Part shown: piece after piece, positions 11,712-22,872 of the stretch
How the letters are laid out: each line of letters starts with the position of its first letter
Position numbering within the stretch: position 1 is the stretch's first letter
From: Cadophora sp. MPI-SDFR-AT-0126
Taxonomy: Eukaryota; Ascomycota; Leotiomycetes; Helotiales; Ploettnerulaceae
Length of the DNA: 64,000 bases
Direction: 5' to 3'
Assembly: GCA_020747065.1 (NCBI GenBank)
Contig: JAGMVK010000024.1
Coordinates: 496,001 to 560,000, forward strand
The notes under the pieces: generated by a model
What the model saw: only the letters and a program-made list of their open reading frames with translations
Told to the model about the DNA's origin: nothing
Databases searched by the model: none
Translations under genes and position numbers: made by a program

Positions 11712-12849
11712 ATCTCTCCGTATAGGACGGGCTCGGAGAGTATCATAGCGGGGGTGGAGTGCTGTAGCGGCTAAATTGTACTTCATTGTTGGCTATATGA
11801 AATGATGAAATGAAAATAAATCTTCTTTAAAAGGCCTTTAGTTCTGAATATTAAGTTAGCTTCTAAAAACTTACAAGCCAATTCTCGTTAAATGAGTTTG
11901 CATATCTATAGAAAATTAAGAATAGGATTAGAAGTATGAGCTGAGCTGATCTTTTAGGATTAGCCTATTATATCATACTTCCATTTGACTCTGGCTATCA
12001 TAGGGCACGAGCTATTGGTCTGGGTTAGAACTAGAAAAGGAAGTAGTCCTTTCAATTATCTAGTTGTAGTAGTAGAAGTATCTTTCCAATATGATTTTGT
12101 TCTTCAAGCTTATTATATACATGTTCAAGTAGGATCTTTTTCAAAACCATCGAAGTGATTTTCAGAAATGAAGAACTAACTTAATACATTTGATAAGAAG
12201 TACCTATTATTCATAATATTGAAGTTCATCATAGACAATCGATTACAGAAATCTTGCACATTCTTGATTTTAATGCTATAGGCTATAAACACTAATATCC
12301 TTGGCGCATTGATAAATATGCTTATCTCAAATGTTTAAGTTATTATTTTCTGTGACTAAGGAGCCTTAGCTGCAATGACCTTGACAACTTCGATTGCAAT
12401 CTCGACTTCAACGACTACTCTCTAATGATCTTGAAGCAGACCCTAGGAGCATTATGCTTATATACTATATCTAGCTCACAAGAAAAACCTTTCGATAACC
12501 CAGCAAATACCTTACATCTAGATAAATTAATCATCAATCAGAACAAATAAACAAAGAGAACAGCGGCCCGCCTAGACACAATCCGTATCAACCTTGCCCA
12601 ATATTTCATTTTTCCACGCTATCACAAGAGTAATAGCCGCTAGCAAAACCCTCTTCGCACGTAGACACGTATAAGGCAGTGAATTGATCCGCTACCGCTA
12701 CACATCATCAGACTAGAGGGACATGCAGGAGAATGTATTATCTATCTATTGCATCACAATCTATTCACTTGACTTCGCATTTGAATTCGCCTTTAAGTTC
12801 GGAGATAATACTCTTCTTCTCTTTTCTATTATCAAAGATGAACATTTAA
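11712..12849. other. AT-rich, RIP-like spacer
   Basis: Strongly AT-biased sequence downstream of the tautomerase gene with many stops in all frames. It leads into the gag relic and is probably further transposon debris, but no protein motif could be read from it. Confidence 0.6.
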
Positions 12850-13572
12850 TACCAAGGATCGCTACTAATTCGTTTTCAATTCTCTTCCTTGTAATAAAGA
12901 ATACTACGTTCGTACTAGTCGTTATCTATCTTACAAGCGGCCTTAATAAGTTACTCAAGGTTATCGATAGTGCCGCTGTATTAGAGGAGTTCGTTTTTAA
13001 GGCCCTTCCGGTAAGCGTAGCTGAGTGCTTTATCACTCTACTTCGTGCGAGTGGAATATTGCTAGAAGTCCCGAGTATATGCAATAGCTGACTTCTTTTT
13101 TCTGGGGGATTCGATAGCCCTTTCCGCCTCACTTCTCTTATCTATAATTCTAAAGCTTGTCTTGATTTCTATAACAAATCCCTCCTATGTTCTAAAGATT
13201 TTAATAGTCGTGTTCTCTGCTTCCCGCTCGTTAATGACCCTATCTCTGTTGCTCTATAGGAGGTAGTCTTCTAAAAGTCCTCTAATCTGGCTTATGGCTT
13301 TTCCTCTAAGGAGCATCACGGTCTAGAGGACTTGCTCCGTCTCGAACCTGAAACGTTCGCTGTTGAACTTAATATACAACTGAAGTTGTAGTAGGAATCT
13401 ATGAAGGCGATTGCTTTCTCCTATAAAGGGTTTAATGTTTTTGTTCTTAAGATCCTTATTAATCTCCCTAACAACTGCCTGGCTCCTTGAGTAAGAGGCT
13501 AGTGTGGACGAGAGCTCGCTGGGAGTTATTATTGATCCTGACGTATGCGCCGGTACTTTGTTAGTCTGGTGC
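12850..13572 (-). pseudogene. Ty3/gypsy-type retrotransposon gag relic, RIP-degraded
   Basis: Reading the minus strand in one frame from about 13570 gives a recognisable gag: FNSERFRFETEQVL, LLRGKAISQIRGLLEDYLL, then a helical AERAIESP region, SDKALSYAYRKGLKNELL, and LIKAACKIDND followed by YER. This order matches gag of fungal Metaviridae (RLRGxAxxWxxPxLxDYL, then FYxGLKxxVKDEL, then AIxIDNRLYER). At least seven in-frame TAG or TAA codons interrupt it, several at positions where Gln or Trp is conserved, as expected from C-to-T change of CAG/CAA or G-to-A change of TGG. Protease, reverse transcriptase and integrase were not found, so the copy is truncated. Confidence 0.8.
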
Positions 13573-13599
13573 TTAAATTATAACGTACGATCGAACTAG

Positions 13600-14050
13600 T
13601 GGTGCCCGAGAGTGCGCAGTAAGAAAGTTGGTAGGCAGGGACGCTATCACTAGATCAAGACTGATAATTGTCGCAAGTTACTAAGTATGGTATGAAGATA
13701 CTGTATTTGAGTTAAGCACGAGCTCCTATGTAAAGGTGGGAGGACATCCCGTGTTATATAGAGCCTTCGCTACACCAAGGAGTCCCAAAAGCTGGAGTCC
13801 GACTCCATCCCAGGAACTTCATCCCCAAGGACTCAATCACGTCCTTGTGACCCTTCGACCAACTGTCCCCTGTCTTGGCTTCTCTGTGCAGCTAGGCTGC
13901 CGAGCCTCAGGGCCAAGACAGACGTGATCCGATTGTGATCGTAACAAGCAGGTAGTAAGTCGAAGGTGATAAGTGCCTGAGTAAACACGGCGAGTCTACC
14001 TAGTAAAATTGAGACAAAGAAAAGAAAGATTTCTTTCAATCAATCAGCCG
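13600..14050 (-). repeat. Candidate LTR of the gag relic
   Basis: A block of more balanced composition lies upstream of gag in element orientation, between AT-rich sequence on both sides. It contains a minus-strand TATA-like CTATATAA near 13754-13762 and a sharp AT-rich right border at about 14050. No second LTR copy was found in the window, so this is positional inference only. Confidence 0.28.
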
Positions 14051-14469
14051 CCTCTGTTAAATAATATATACTATTAGAGAGACTTAAATCACTACTAAAG
14101 AATATTATATTAAGATTATAATATTAAAATTTAAAGAAAATTCAAACTCTATAATATTATGTATAGAATAGAGTTATTAAGTCTTAAATGGAAAGTGTTG
14201 TAATTAAGCGAGGTGTCGAAAGAGGGGTGGGTGAGACGGTTCACTGCTATTTTTCCGCACCTAAATGCAGTTTTGATGATCTTCACCCCACTTTTCCGTT
14301 CCCGCAGTCTTTCGGTAAGACGGGCCCAAATCCATCACGAGTCTGTTTTCGAACAATTAATTCGCGCATTCAAAATGCCGCATAGAAGATTATGCAAATA
14401 TATTAAATCTCAGCTTCCAACATCAACACATCCAGTCACACCTTACTTATCCGTAACAAAGCCGCCAAC
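14051..14469. other. AT-rich border and methyltransferase promoter
   Basis: The first 140 bases are nearly pure A/T and look RIP-degraded. From about 14190 composition becomes normal and forms the upstream region of the methyltransferase gene. Confidence 0.5.
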
Positions 14470-15686
14470 ATGAGTTCAATATCTAGCACTACACCAAGTC
14501 AACCTTCCTCTTGGAAAGCTGAACCATTCCATTCGGCCGAGAATAAGGATTCTGGTGTAGCGAGATACTACGATGCGCAAGCAAATATCGAACATTCACG
14601 CCTGGTTTCCAATCGCGTGGAATTTGAGATCTCGTTACGTACCATACTTGCACACCTTCCGCAATCCAACTCAAAAGATGGCCACAAGCTTAAGGCAGGC
14701 CTGAAAATCGCCGACATAGGCGGTGGTACAGGACGATACGGTATCTAGTTTCATTCATCCCCCATTCCACCCCCCCTCCTCATTTTCCCTCACCCTCCTT
14801 GAAAGAAACTTTCGATTCACAAATTTTTACAGCAGTCGAACTCGCCAAACTCGGCCACAACGTGACACTCCTCGATATTTCTCAAGCGGAGCTGGATGTG
14901 GCTGCACAATACGCAAACTCAGAAAGAGTGGAATTAGAAGGCATCCACGTCGCTGACGCATCACATCTCTTCACAACCTGTCCCTCTCTTCTTTCTCAAC
15001 TTGGGACATTCGACGCCGTTCTTCTCCTTGGACCACTGTATCACCTTCTTGAAGAGGGGGAGAGGATCAACGCTGTGGGGGATGCTACGAGACTGTTGAA
15101 GCTTTGCCCTAATGAGGATAGCGAAAGTGGGGGAGAAGAATGTGGTGGTGGTGGAGTGCTATTCGCTAGTTTCCTCACGACGTTTGGACATCTGAGGGGT
15201 GTTGCGAGGAATGATCCGGGTAGATTGGCAAGGGAGAGATGGTGGTACCGGGATTACCTAGGTCTTGGTGGGCGAGGTCCTGGAGAAGGGGCAGGGGAGA
15301 ACAAGGGGAGGTATACGAGGAGGAGAGTAGAGGGTGTTGTGAGTTACCACGTACATCCTTCTGAGATCAGAGGACTGTTCGAAAAGGTCCGCCTCGATCT
15401 CGACTTCGAGAACCAGCCCAGCAGTTCAGGTCCTGATCTGGCGATGCAAGGGATGGGTTTGGCTTTGCAAGTGCAGAAAGTCGTGGCGTGCGAGGCGTTC
15501 CTCGGTGCGGAGTTGGCGAGAAGTTTGAATGGGATTGGGGAAGAGGAGTGGAGGGCCTGGATGGATGTGCTGGAGAAGTTTGCGAGCGAAGACTGTATGT
15601 TGAGTTCGAGTGAGCATTTACTTGCTGTTGCGAGGGTGGTAGATTTGGGCGCAGATGGGGAGAAGGGAAAAAAAAAGGGGATATAG
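14470..15686 (+). CDS. SAM-dependent methyltransferase
   Basis: Two exons (14470-14740 and 14833-15686) joined by a GTATCT...TTTACAG intron give 374 aa. Splicing completes motif I as IADIGGGTGRYA, the SAM-binding glycine loop; it is followed by the acidic end of strand 2 (VTLLDIS), the HVADASHL region (motif II side) and FDAVLLLGPLYHLLE (motif IV). This is the class I methyltransferase order. The substrate cannot be told; an insertion rich in Gly and Arg (residues about 200-250) precedes a C-terminal helical region. The second exon is GC-richer than the flanking AT-rich DNA. No signal peptide. The start ATG is preceded by a pyrimidine-rich leader with CAACATG context. Confidence 0.88.
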
Positions 15687-15976
15687 GTAACAAGGGTGAG
15701 AGAATGCGGGTGACTTAATTTTGAACTGTTTACATGCTGTAGTTTATCAACATGACGTCGTCGTCAATGGCCCTACTATAACTTCATGATAACGAGAAAG
15801 ACTCAGAGTGAAGGGAAACTTTCAACTGAGGGGGAATCATTTGATATTGAGATAAATTCATCTCGGATGAATATGACTGCTTTTATTTTCTTAAAAACAA
15901 ACTATTGTCATCTCTAGGACAATCCTCACTTACAAAACGCCGTACAAGTGAGACGATGCCACGTAAGCTAATTCCC

Positions 15977-16201
15977 CTACCAGCGAATTCCAACCTTCAC
16001 CTCACACTTGGCGCTCTTGATAACCTTGGCAAGATCAGCTAATGCTTCCCGACGCTTGAATTCAGCATCCTTGGTAAAACCTTTGTTTGTTAGTTTAATT
16101 ACTTGCTTAGATCGAAACAGGAAAGAAGACAGTGAAAGTGATGATAGAATAGCAGAGGGAGAATACATACCGGCATCGGCATCACTAGAGAAGTGGTACT
16201 T
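15977..16201 (-). CDS. 3' exons of a small unrecognised protein
   Basis: Two minus-strand exons (about 16201-16171 and 16080-15977) are joined by a GTATGT...AAAG intron and read KKYHFSSDADAG, then FTKDAEFKRREAL, ADLAKVIKSAKCEVKVGIRW and a stop. Composition and splice borders look real. An upstream intron GTAAGT...GAAAG would connect to an exon near 16260-16320, where a short ORF beginning MSETEQGE starts, but the phases do not meet without a stop. The 5' end is therefore unresolved. I do not recognise the family. Confidence 0.35.
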   Translation of the reverse strand, partial: KYHFSSDADAGMYSPSAILSSLSLSSFLFRSKQVIKLTNKGFTKDAEFKRREALADLAKVIKSAKCEVKVGIRW

Positions 16202-18066
16202 CTTTCATATCAAAGGTTAATCGGACGTTTTCCTTGACCTCCTCGTTTGCACTTACTTTTTATTGCAAGGCGACCATGTCTATTCGCCTTGTTCTGTTTC
16301 TGACATTCAGTTGGTTCTCATCTTCGTTCCACTACAACTAAGGACCTTGAGTTGACCTGCCATCATATGTAACTATGCGGAGATCAACTTGAAATGCCAA
16401 CACCGTTGCTATGTTGTTCGGGATTCGTGCACAAGCTATGAGTTCTCCCACAAAAGGTGCCCTCCGCATATTACAGAGATCGAGTTCAGGTACCATCTAA
16501 TCTTCACGTCAAAGATATTTTTGTTAACTCTCTACACAGGCTTTACGACCAATGCGGCTCGTAGATTACCAATCCTTAGATGCAGTATATAAATGACCAT
16601 TTCTAGGAGATTACAAGCCACTGTTATATCTAAATTGGCTGGTTCCTATTTAGGAGATCAGGCTCAGTAAGTGTCTTGTCGTGGCGCAACGCACCCAACG
16701 AGGCATTAAGCCCTCGTTGTAAGTAGGGAGAAGTTACAGAACAAGGCAAACTGCATACGCCATCATCGTACATCCTAATCACTACTACACCGCTTGGCCT
16801 CCCCTCACCGCTCACACCGATTCTCTGGTCATGGGGATCTCGAACCGCACCGCAAAACATCCAGACTTGCCCATCTCATTCCTAGTGCACATGCACGATG
16901 ACTGACAATACCTGCACCACGATCACAACATGAAGGGCTGCCGAGCTTATGTGCAGGAAGCGGAACAGAATATTTCCAGAGGAGGATGATAAGGCTGGAG
17001 TCCAGGGGAAGCCCAGACAATATTCGGACTTACCGGCAACGCGTGGAGGACCTATTGATATCCAGTGTCGCAATCAGTTATACCTCGAAAACGATTGGCA
17101 TTTGATCGGCACAGACTCTATCGCCTTATCTGTTTCGGACCCTACACAAGCGCTCAAGAAGAACCTCCCAGTCCTTCTTGCAATATTCAGCAGCTCGAGC
17201 AGATACTGTTCGGATCCAGAGACCCTGTTACCATATCTATTTCGAATCCTGCACAAGCCGTGGGGATCCATAATCACCCAGCCCTTGTCGAAGCTAGACG
17301 GGAGGCGAGAGGATACAGTTCTGATTAAACGGACCAGTGACCTTCTCTAGTCCGGACCTCGCACGAGTCCTCGGGATCCCGAAGAATTATCAAGTCCTCG
17401 TTAAGGCTACTCAGCAGCTCGAGAAGATACTGTCCGGTTCAGTGGACGCTCGGATCATCGTATCAAAGAACTTATCTCGTCTGAACAACGTAGAGATGGT
17501 GTTGCTCTCTTATACAACTATCCTTGACAGAGAAGATTTCTTTACTTTGTTTAGTTAGCAGCGTTATGGATATTGGTTCAACGAAGCGGATCAGGAAATC
17601 TTTTGTCAAAGCTTAATTATTCATGTCTGAACTTTTAGGTCTGAAAGATATCTTCGATAAATGGAAGACTTTCTACAAGGTTTGTCAATCATAAATTTGG
17701 AATAGCCATATCGAGCTATAGTGCTATAGTAAAGTCAGCACGGGGCGAAAAATTCAGAAGAAAATTGCTCTCGCAGCTGGTTCAAGACATACAAACTCTC
17801 CGGTCAATCATCTGCAACTGTAAGTAAGACTAGTATTTTCACAGAGCAATTTCAGCACTCTAGATGTCACTAAGTGGGAAACTATTGTATTGATCACAGA
17901 AGGAAGTGGTGATTAATTGTTTGATGACCTGATAGTTCAATCGCATAGATTCCCACATCAAAAATTAGGCATCCCACTCTCTTCCTATAAATACCCGATC
18001 TCCGCAAAACGATTGCTAGCTTTCTCATGACACTGACTTGTCGGAATCAACAAGCATGATTGACAC
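16202..18066. other. Spacer with possible gene relic
   Basis: Mostly without recognisable content. Around 17150-17560 two stretches about 220 bases apart resemble each other (QQLEQILFGSRD and QQLEKILSGSVD in frame), suggesting a decayed repeat-containing ORF of unknown type. Confidence 0.3.
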
Positions 18067-20367
18067 CTAGGCCCTGAGGATATTCAAGGCGTCAGTCAAA
18101 TCTGCAATCTTCTTTGTCAGTTTCGTACGACACCTCTTGGAAGACTTTGTCTCTCCGACGATCCGGTCAAGCTGCTCGGCTTCTAAGTTGATGACCCAGT
18201 CCTGAGTGAACACTTTCAAGGGACTAGAAGGGCCATGCAATAGGCTGTAGTCAACGGCGAGCTGGAAGATATTGTCAATATATCGGTCAAGTGCCAGGCT
18301 GTAGTAAGCTTGAAGAATGTCATGAATCTCTTCCTGCAACTGCTCTACGTTGCTTTTGCCTTCGGCAGCTTTGGCGATGTCGTTCAAATTGACCATATAC
18401 TGAGTGCTTCCGTACTGCTTGGTGTCCTTTCTGGCCTTGGACCGCAGGAGCTCGGTGAGTCGACAGCCTCGAGCCTTGGAAAGAGCCTCGGCAAATTGTT
18501 TGTTGAGAGTGTATGGCTTCTTGCGCTGTTCAACTTCAATCAATAGACTCGCTTGGGCCATTGCAATCTTGTAGCGTTCCACAAGGCTCTCGAGGATTGC
18601 GGACCATAAATGATATCGGATTTGCTCTTCTGGACATATGGAACGAAGTGCAGCGGCGATGAAGCGATGGAGGGTGATGATAACCCGGCTCATATAGATC
18701 TTAGTCATGTCACCCCATTTGCGTGATTGCTCTGCAAAAGCCGTAGCAACAAAGTTTGAGTTGAAGGTGCCAAGATCCAAGCCTCTTGATTTCATGTAGA
18801 CGTTATTGATCCATGCAGAGAACTCTTCACGCGGCATTGGTGTCTCATGCGGTGGGAGAGGGACAATGATGTCACCAATTTCGGCAAGCTCCCCCGGCGT
18901 AACATTGTCGACTCTTGCCTCTTCGAGGAGGACTCGGAGGTTGTCTACCATCGACTCAAATTGGGGTGGCTCTTCAAGATCGAAAAGCTCATCGGTATCA
19001 GATGCTACAGGCGATACCAATGGGTCAAGATTCTCGAAGTGTCGTGAATGGGCCCCCAGCTGAAAATCGGCACCAAAAACACCGGTAATGTTTACCACGT
19101 GGGTGATAAGTCGGAGCTCGTCTTTGTCAAAAACCGGATGTGCGTTATAATCCGCAGCCAAAGCTGCCCTAGCACGATCCTGGAACGTCTCAGCAATGCG
19201 ACTGAGAAAAACACGTTGCTCGCGTTCATCCTGGCGAGAGGCCCCAAGACTCTGTAGTTCCCTCTTGCAATCTTTGATTTGATTGCTGACATCCTGGAGC
19301 AATTTGGGAAACTCGCGTTGGGTAATCTCGACTAAGAGAGACGTGAGTTGCTCTCTGAGGGCTGGAATGCCTACCCGCTCCTGTGGGAGGTCTACCCACG
19401 GTTGTTGTCGAAAAATTTGATCAAGCTCTGGCTGCTCCTTTGAGCCGCCACTCGCTCCACGATTGCGAACGATGAAGTAGCCAAGAGTAAGTGGTCGTTT
19501 CTTGCCTCTGACAAGGTCACAGACAGCAGCTTGTGCACTCTGTTCAAGTACCAGGTCGGGTTTAGTGAGCACGCCGAGAGTACGCTCACCATTTTTGTCG
19601 TAATCTTCCGCAAGCTCCAAGATCTCTTGCGTAGCAATGTCGACATTACTTGGCAGCACTGCTAAGATAACAGTGCGATCGTCTTTGATATACGTCTTGA
19701 CAAGGTCTCTTACAATGACCATGTCATCTTTGGTGGTCCCTTGCGTAGTGGTACGGAATATCCCTGGGACATCAATGATGGTGAGATAGTCCTCGTGGGG
19801 TCCCTGCACCTCGATCTTGAGAACATCTTCGCTAAACACAGCACCGTTACCGGTTGATACGTCGATCCGCAAACCCATTTTTTCACTGGCCTAATCTTTC
19901 ATTAAGCTGTGCGAATCTACTCCACATTATCAAGTCTCACTAACCTTCTTCAAGATTTCCTCGAACTGCTCCTGGAATTGCCCCGAAGGCATTTGTCTAT
20001 GGAATCCCTCGACCTCCTTTTTATGCTCCTCTGATGCGTGTGGGCCAGGAATAATGCGTATATCGACATGGTCCTTAGTACTGCGTCGAGATGTGATCTG
20101 CGTTGCATGACGGGTGCAAAGGCTTTGGTCTTTTGGAAACGGAATTCCGGTAAGGCTTTCCAGTAAGGAGGATTTGCCAGAGCTTTGATCTCCGGCGACA
20201 ACGAGCTGTTCTCGATGTGAGCTTATGGGAAACCATAACCAAGACCGGCCTTCTAATCTTACCTGAGGGAGAGGCACATGTTGGCCAATGTTCAATTCAC
20301 GGAGCCTGTCGACCTTTTCAAGAAGCTTTGGGTCTGACAAGGTGGTAATCTCCCGGCTGGCGGTCAT
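18067..20367 (-). CDS. Mx/Vps1-like dynamin-family GTPase
   Basis: Three exons (20367-20263, 20205-19945, 19890-18067) with GT-AG introns of 57 and 54 nt keep phase and give 729 aa. GTPase motifs are intact: P-loop AGDQSSGKSS (residues about 39-48), the switch Thr region after it, DVPG (162-165) and TKPD (231-234). A long helical middle/stalk follows, then a C-terminal helical GED-like segment ending in IADLTDALNILRA. There is no PH or Pro-rich domain, so it resembles Mx-type and fungal Vps1-like proteins rather than classical dynamin. Such proteins assemble on membranes and hydrolyse GTP. Fungal paralogues of this type are numerous and mostly uncharacterised. Intact, in contrast to the decayed NLR-like genes elsewhere in the window. 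Confidence 0.93.
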
Positions 20368-20802
20368 TTTGTGAATCTACAGCAATAGTGATCGATACGG
20401 TGAAGTTGTGTGTCTCAAGAGGAGGCTCAGCGGTTGTATTGACTTGTTCAGGAGACCTGTGGTTGAATTGTAGAAAATTGTAGCGAAACTTGAATGCATC
20501 ATCCAGGATGACTCGTCCCCTTTATAATCGAAGAAACCATCCGTGATCCTGCATGTTTCGATGAGAGACGACGAACCAGCAGCGGTGCGCCGGTTGTGTC
20601 TAGGCGATGTTAAAGATCACGGCTTGCAATTGGCGTTCTTGAGGCTGCCAATAGCCAAAAGAATATTGCTGGTATGCTACATGCGAGATTGCGTAGCATT
20701 CTCATACATAAGAGCGACAGATTCCAGAAAAATCAAAGTGACCAGTGTAGATTGTCTGTTGCTTGCTCGTTGTGAGGTATGCATATGCTCTTCTTCCCAA
20801 CT

Positions 20803-21034
20803 GGTTGATTTTGAGGCTGCACATGCACTCACTTGGTGGCAAGGCGCTCTATCAGGCAGTAAGGGAAATGTTCTTGTTTCGTGGTTGGTCAATTTTGAGG
20901 CTGCGTTAACAAGACTTCGGGCAAGGCAATCTATCAGGCCGCGATCAAATATGGTCTCATTCTGCAGTTGGTTCTGGTGAGACAAAATGTCATGCACTTC
21001 ACCTATCTATCCCATTGGTCAATTTTGAGGCTGA
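20803..21034. repeat. Three dispersed copies of a GGTCAATTTTGAGGCTG motif
   Basis: Copies begin near 20803 (GGTTGATTTTGAGGCTG), 20887 and 21017. The first two share a longer downstream match that includes GGCAAGGC and CTATCAGGC. Looks like a decayed tandem duplication of about 80-130 bp. Confidence 0.7.
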
Positions 21035-21276
21035 TGTTACACTGTGCCCCACTTGGAAGCAGATTATGGTAGGGAGTGGTCAACCGTATCGGGCGTAACC
21101 CCATCACATTGCAAGAAGGAGGCAGCCTGCTGTCTCGGCATAGTATTCAATTGAATCAACCTGAGAAAGTGGCTGTGAAGATAAATGTGATTATAAGGTA
21201 CGTGGTCGTCGCCCCAAGCAAGATCTTTTCAAAGCAAGTCCCTCGCCACTACCTCATACAATTCTTCGCTCATCAA

Positions 21277-21317
21277 CAGTCCTGGGCATAGCTACTTTGT
21301 AAAGCAGCCCAGGACTG
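21277..21317. repeat. Perfect 11-bp inverted repeat
   Basis: CAGTCCTGGGC (21277-21287) and its complement GCCCAGGACTG (21307-21317) flank 19 bases. No T-run follows, so it is not a terminator-like element; function unknown. Confidence 0.8.
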
Positions 21318-21394
21318 CAAAGAACTCAGCTCCTTCTTCAAAACAACAATAGCTGGGTCTCCCGTGCACCAAGCAGGAGGCCCACACCGCCTGA

Positions 21395-22069
21395 CCCCTG
21401 TCGAGCAACGAGCAGCGTGTTTGCAGAGCTTCAAGTCAACACGTCTTCTTTTCCGATTCGGACGGCTACGATCCCTCAGCACCCTCGTCAAGCAACTTCG
21501 AGTATTCCTGCCGTACTGAGTGTGTGAACGACGACGCGTGCGGCTCTTGTAGTTTACGCGAAACTTTCTCACCACTCGCGCCTTTCTCGTTTTTGTCTGA
21601 GAACGAGAGTGCCGACAGCGTCCATTCAGGATTAAGATTCTCTTTCAGCGCTCAGCAAGACAGTCTCCCAGGTCACAACGCCAGTGACGGTGATAGCCGC
21701 CCGTACTCTCCTATACCGGATTCCTCGCACCCTTGGGGTGAGATACAGCAGCAGTCGTCCTACGATCCTGTTTCCGTCGAAACAACACCTGAAATCCAGC
21801 AACAGCCCTACGACTCAACCTTGGCTAAGACAAAAGCAGGTTCTCGGAGTGGTGGCTCCTCTCGCCATAGTTGTAATGAATGCAACAAGAGCTTTGCCGA
21901 CAAAAACGGCTTGAAGCGTCATGTCAAAACCATACATAGCCCAGCGCAATGGGTCTGTACTGTCGCGGGTTGTCGCAAATTTGGTAAAGCAGTCTCTAGG
22001 AAGGATGATTTTAGGCGGCATTGCAAGAAGAAACACCCTACGGTGAATCTCGAACAGTTTGGTCTCTGA
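21395..22069 (+). CDS. C2H2 zinc-finger protein (5' exon unresolved)
   Basis: A frame open from 21395 to the TGA at 22069 encodes a Ser/Pro/Gln-rich N-terminal part (SDSDGYDPSAPSSSNFEYSC) and two adjacent C2H2 fingers near the C-terminus: CNECNKSFADKNGLKRHVKTIH and a second with CTVAGC spacing, KDDFRRHCKKKH. The first finger is canonical; the second has the longer C-x4-C form. This suggests a DNA-binding regulator or an accessory finger pair of the kind found at the ends of fungal NLR-associated proteins. No ATG occurs in the open frame, so the start must lie in an upstream exon; an acceptor such as TTGCAG at about 21426 would fit. End is certain, start is not. Confidence 0.7.
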   Translation, partial: PLSSNEQRVCRASSQHVFFSDSDGYDPSAPSSSNFEYSCRTECVNDDACGSCSLRETFSPLAPFSFLSENESADSVHSGLRFSFSAQQDSLPGHNASDGDSRPYSPIPDSSHPWGEIQQQSSYDPVSVETTPEIQQQPYDSTLAKTKAGSRSGGSSRHSCNECNKSFADKNGLKRHVKTIHSPAQWVCTVAGCRKFGKAVSRKDDFRRHCKKKHPTVNLEQFGL

Positions 22070-22458
22070 ATCTGCATGTATCTGCGTCTCTTTTGGTGGG
22101 AGAGTCATGGTATTAGATCTCCAGGATCGATGATCTTTGCAATGTCTCGTCATACGCTACAAGAGGTAGATCTTCGACAGTTTGTCATGTGTAGTGTATC
22201 TCGAAATCATCTGGCCTCCGTCCGATGATCCCTGGATCCAGGAGCACGATGACTGTAATGTATTTACAGACTGATCAGAAAATATGATTGCATGTTGCGA
22301 TATCTGAGATGCCATCCCATATGACATATTTCTTCTGTTTAAAATCATACTAATATTTCCAAATTACTCACGGTGCTCGGCATAAGTCTTTCGCCCACTG
22401 CCCCCCCCCCCCTCTTTCTCCCAAAATCTTACAGTCGTTACGCTCAACTCATTGCACT
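22070..22458. other. Spacer with C-run
   Basis: 3' region of the zinc-finger gene, then a poly-C run near 22401-22412 at the border of AT-rich DNA. Nothing else seen. Confidence 0.4.
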
Positions 22459-22850
22459 TTGATACTCGCTACTTTTATAACTAATAATAATTTAACCTGT
22501 TTCTCGCTTCTTCCACTATTCGAGACTTTAATTGATATTTTTATAAAGTCTTATTATACAGATTTTGACATTATACGAGGGCTTGATAAGGTGGAGAATA
22601 AGAAATCTTTACGTAGAGTCACTCTAGAATTGGGAGTTTCAAGGTCTACATTTTAAAATTGACTTAAATACCCCCTAAAATTTCATAAGGCGACACGTGA
22701 CTTGAAAAGACTTTCTGCGTTACTTAAAAAATCGTCTTACGAAGTGGATTTGACTTGCAAGGCCCTTAAGTATAGTGTTACTTATACGTAAATCAAAGTT
22801 TTTAGAGAACACCTTTACGCTTTCTAAAAAAAGAATCACCTCTTGTTAGA
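22459..22850 (+). pseudogene. DNA transposon relic with HTH (Psq/Pogo-like) segment
   Basis: In AT-rich DNA a frame reads SLRRVTLELGVSRSTF, stop, then LKYPLKFHKATRDLKRLS with further stops. The first part matches the helix-turn-helix in fungal Fot1/Pogo-type transposases (xRKAAxxFGVPRSTLxxR, then a QxLS stretch). Several TAA/TGA codons interrupt it. Too short and degraded to name the family firmly. Confidence 0.42.
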
Positions 22851-22872
22851 AAAGCGCTAAATACTTCAAGTA

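Larger units (their letters stand above)
20368..21394. other. Upstream region of the dynamin gene with degenerate repeats
   Basis: Holds the dynamin promoter, three degenerate copies of a short motif, and a perfect 11-bp inverted repeat, listed separately. ORFs here show no recognisable content. Confidence 0.45.

Noticed and set aside
12723..13091. 122-aa hydrophobic plus-strand ORF
   Set aside because: It is the antisense of the gag relic; its hydrophobicity comes from the AT bias.
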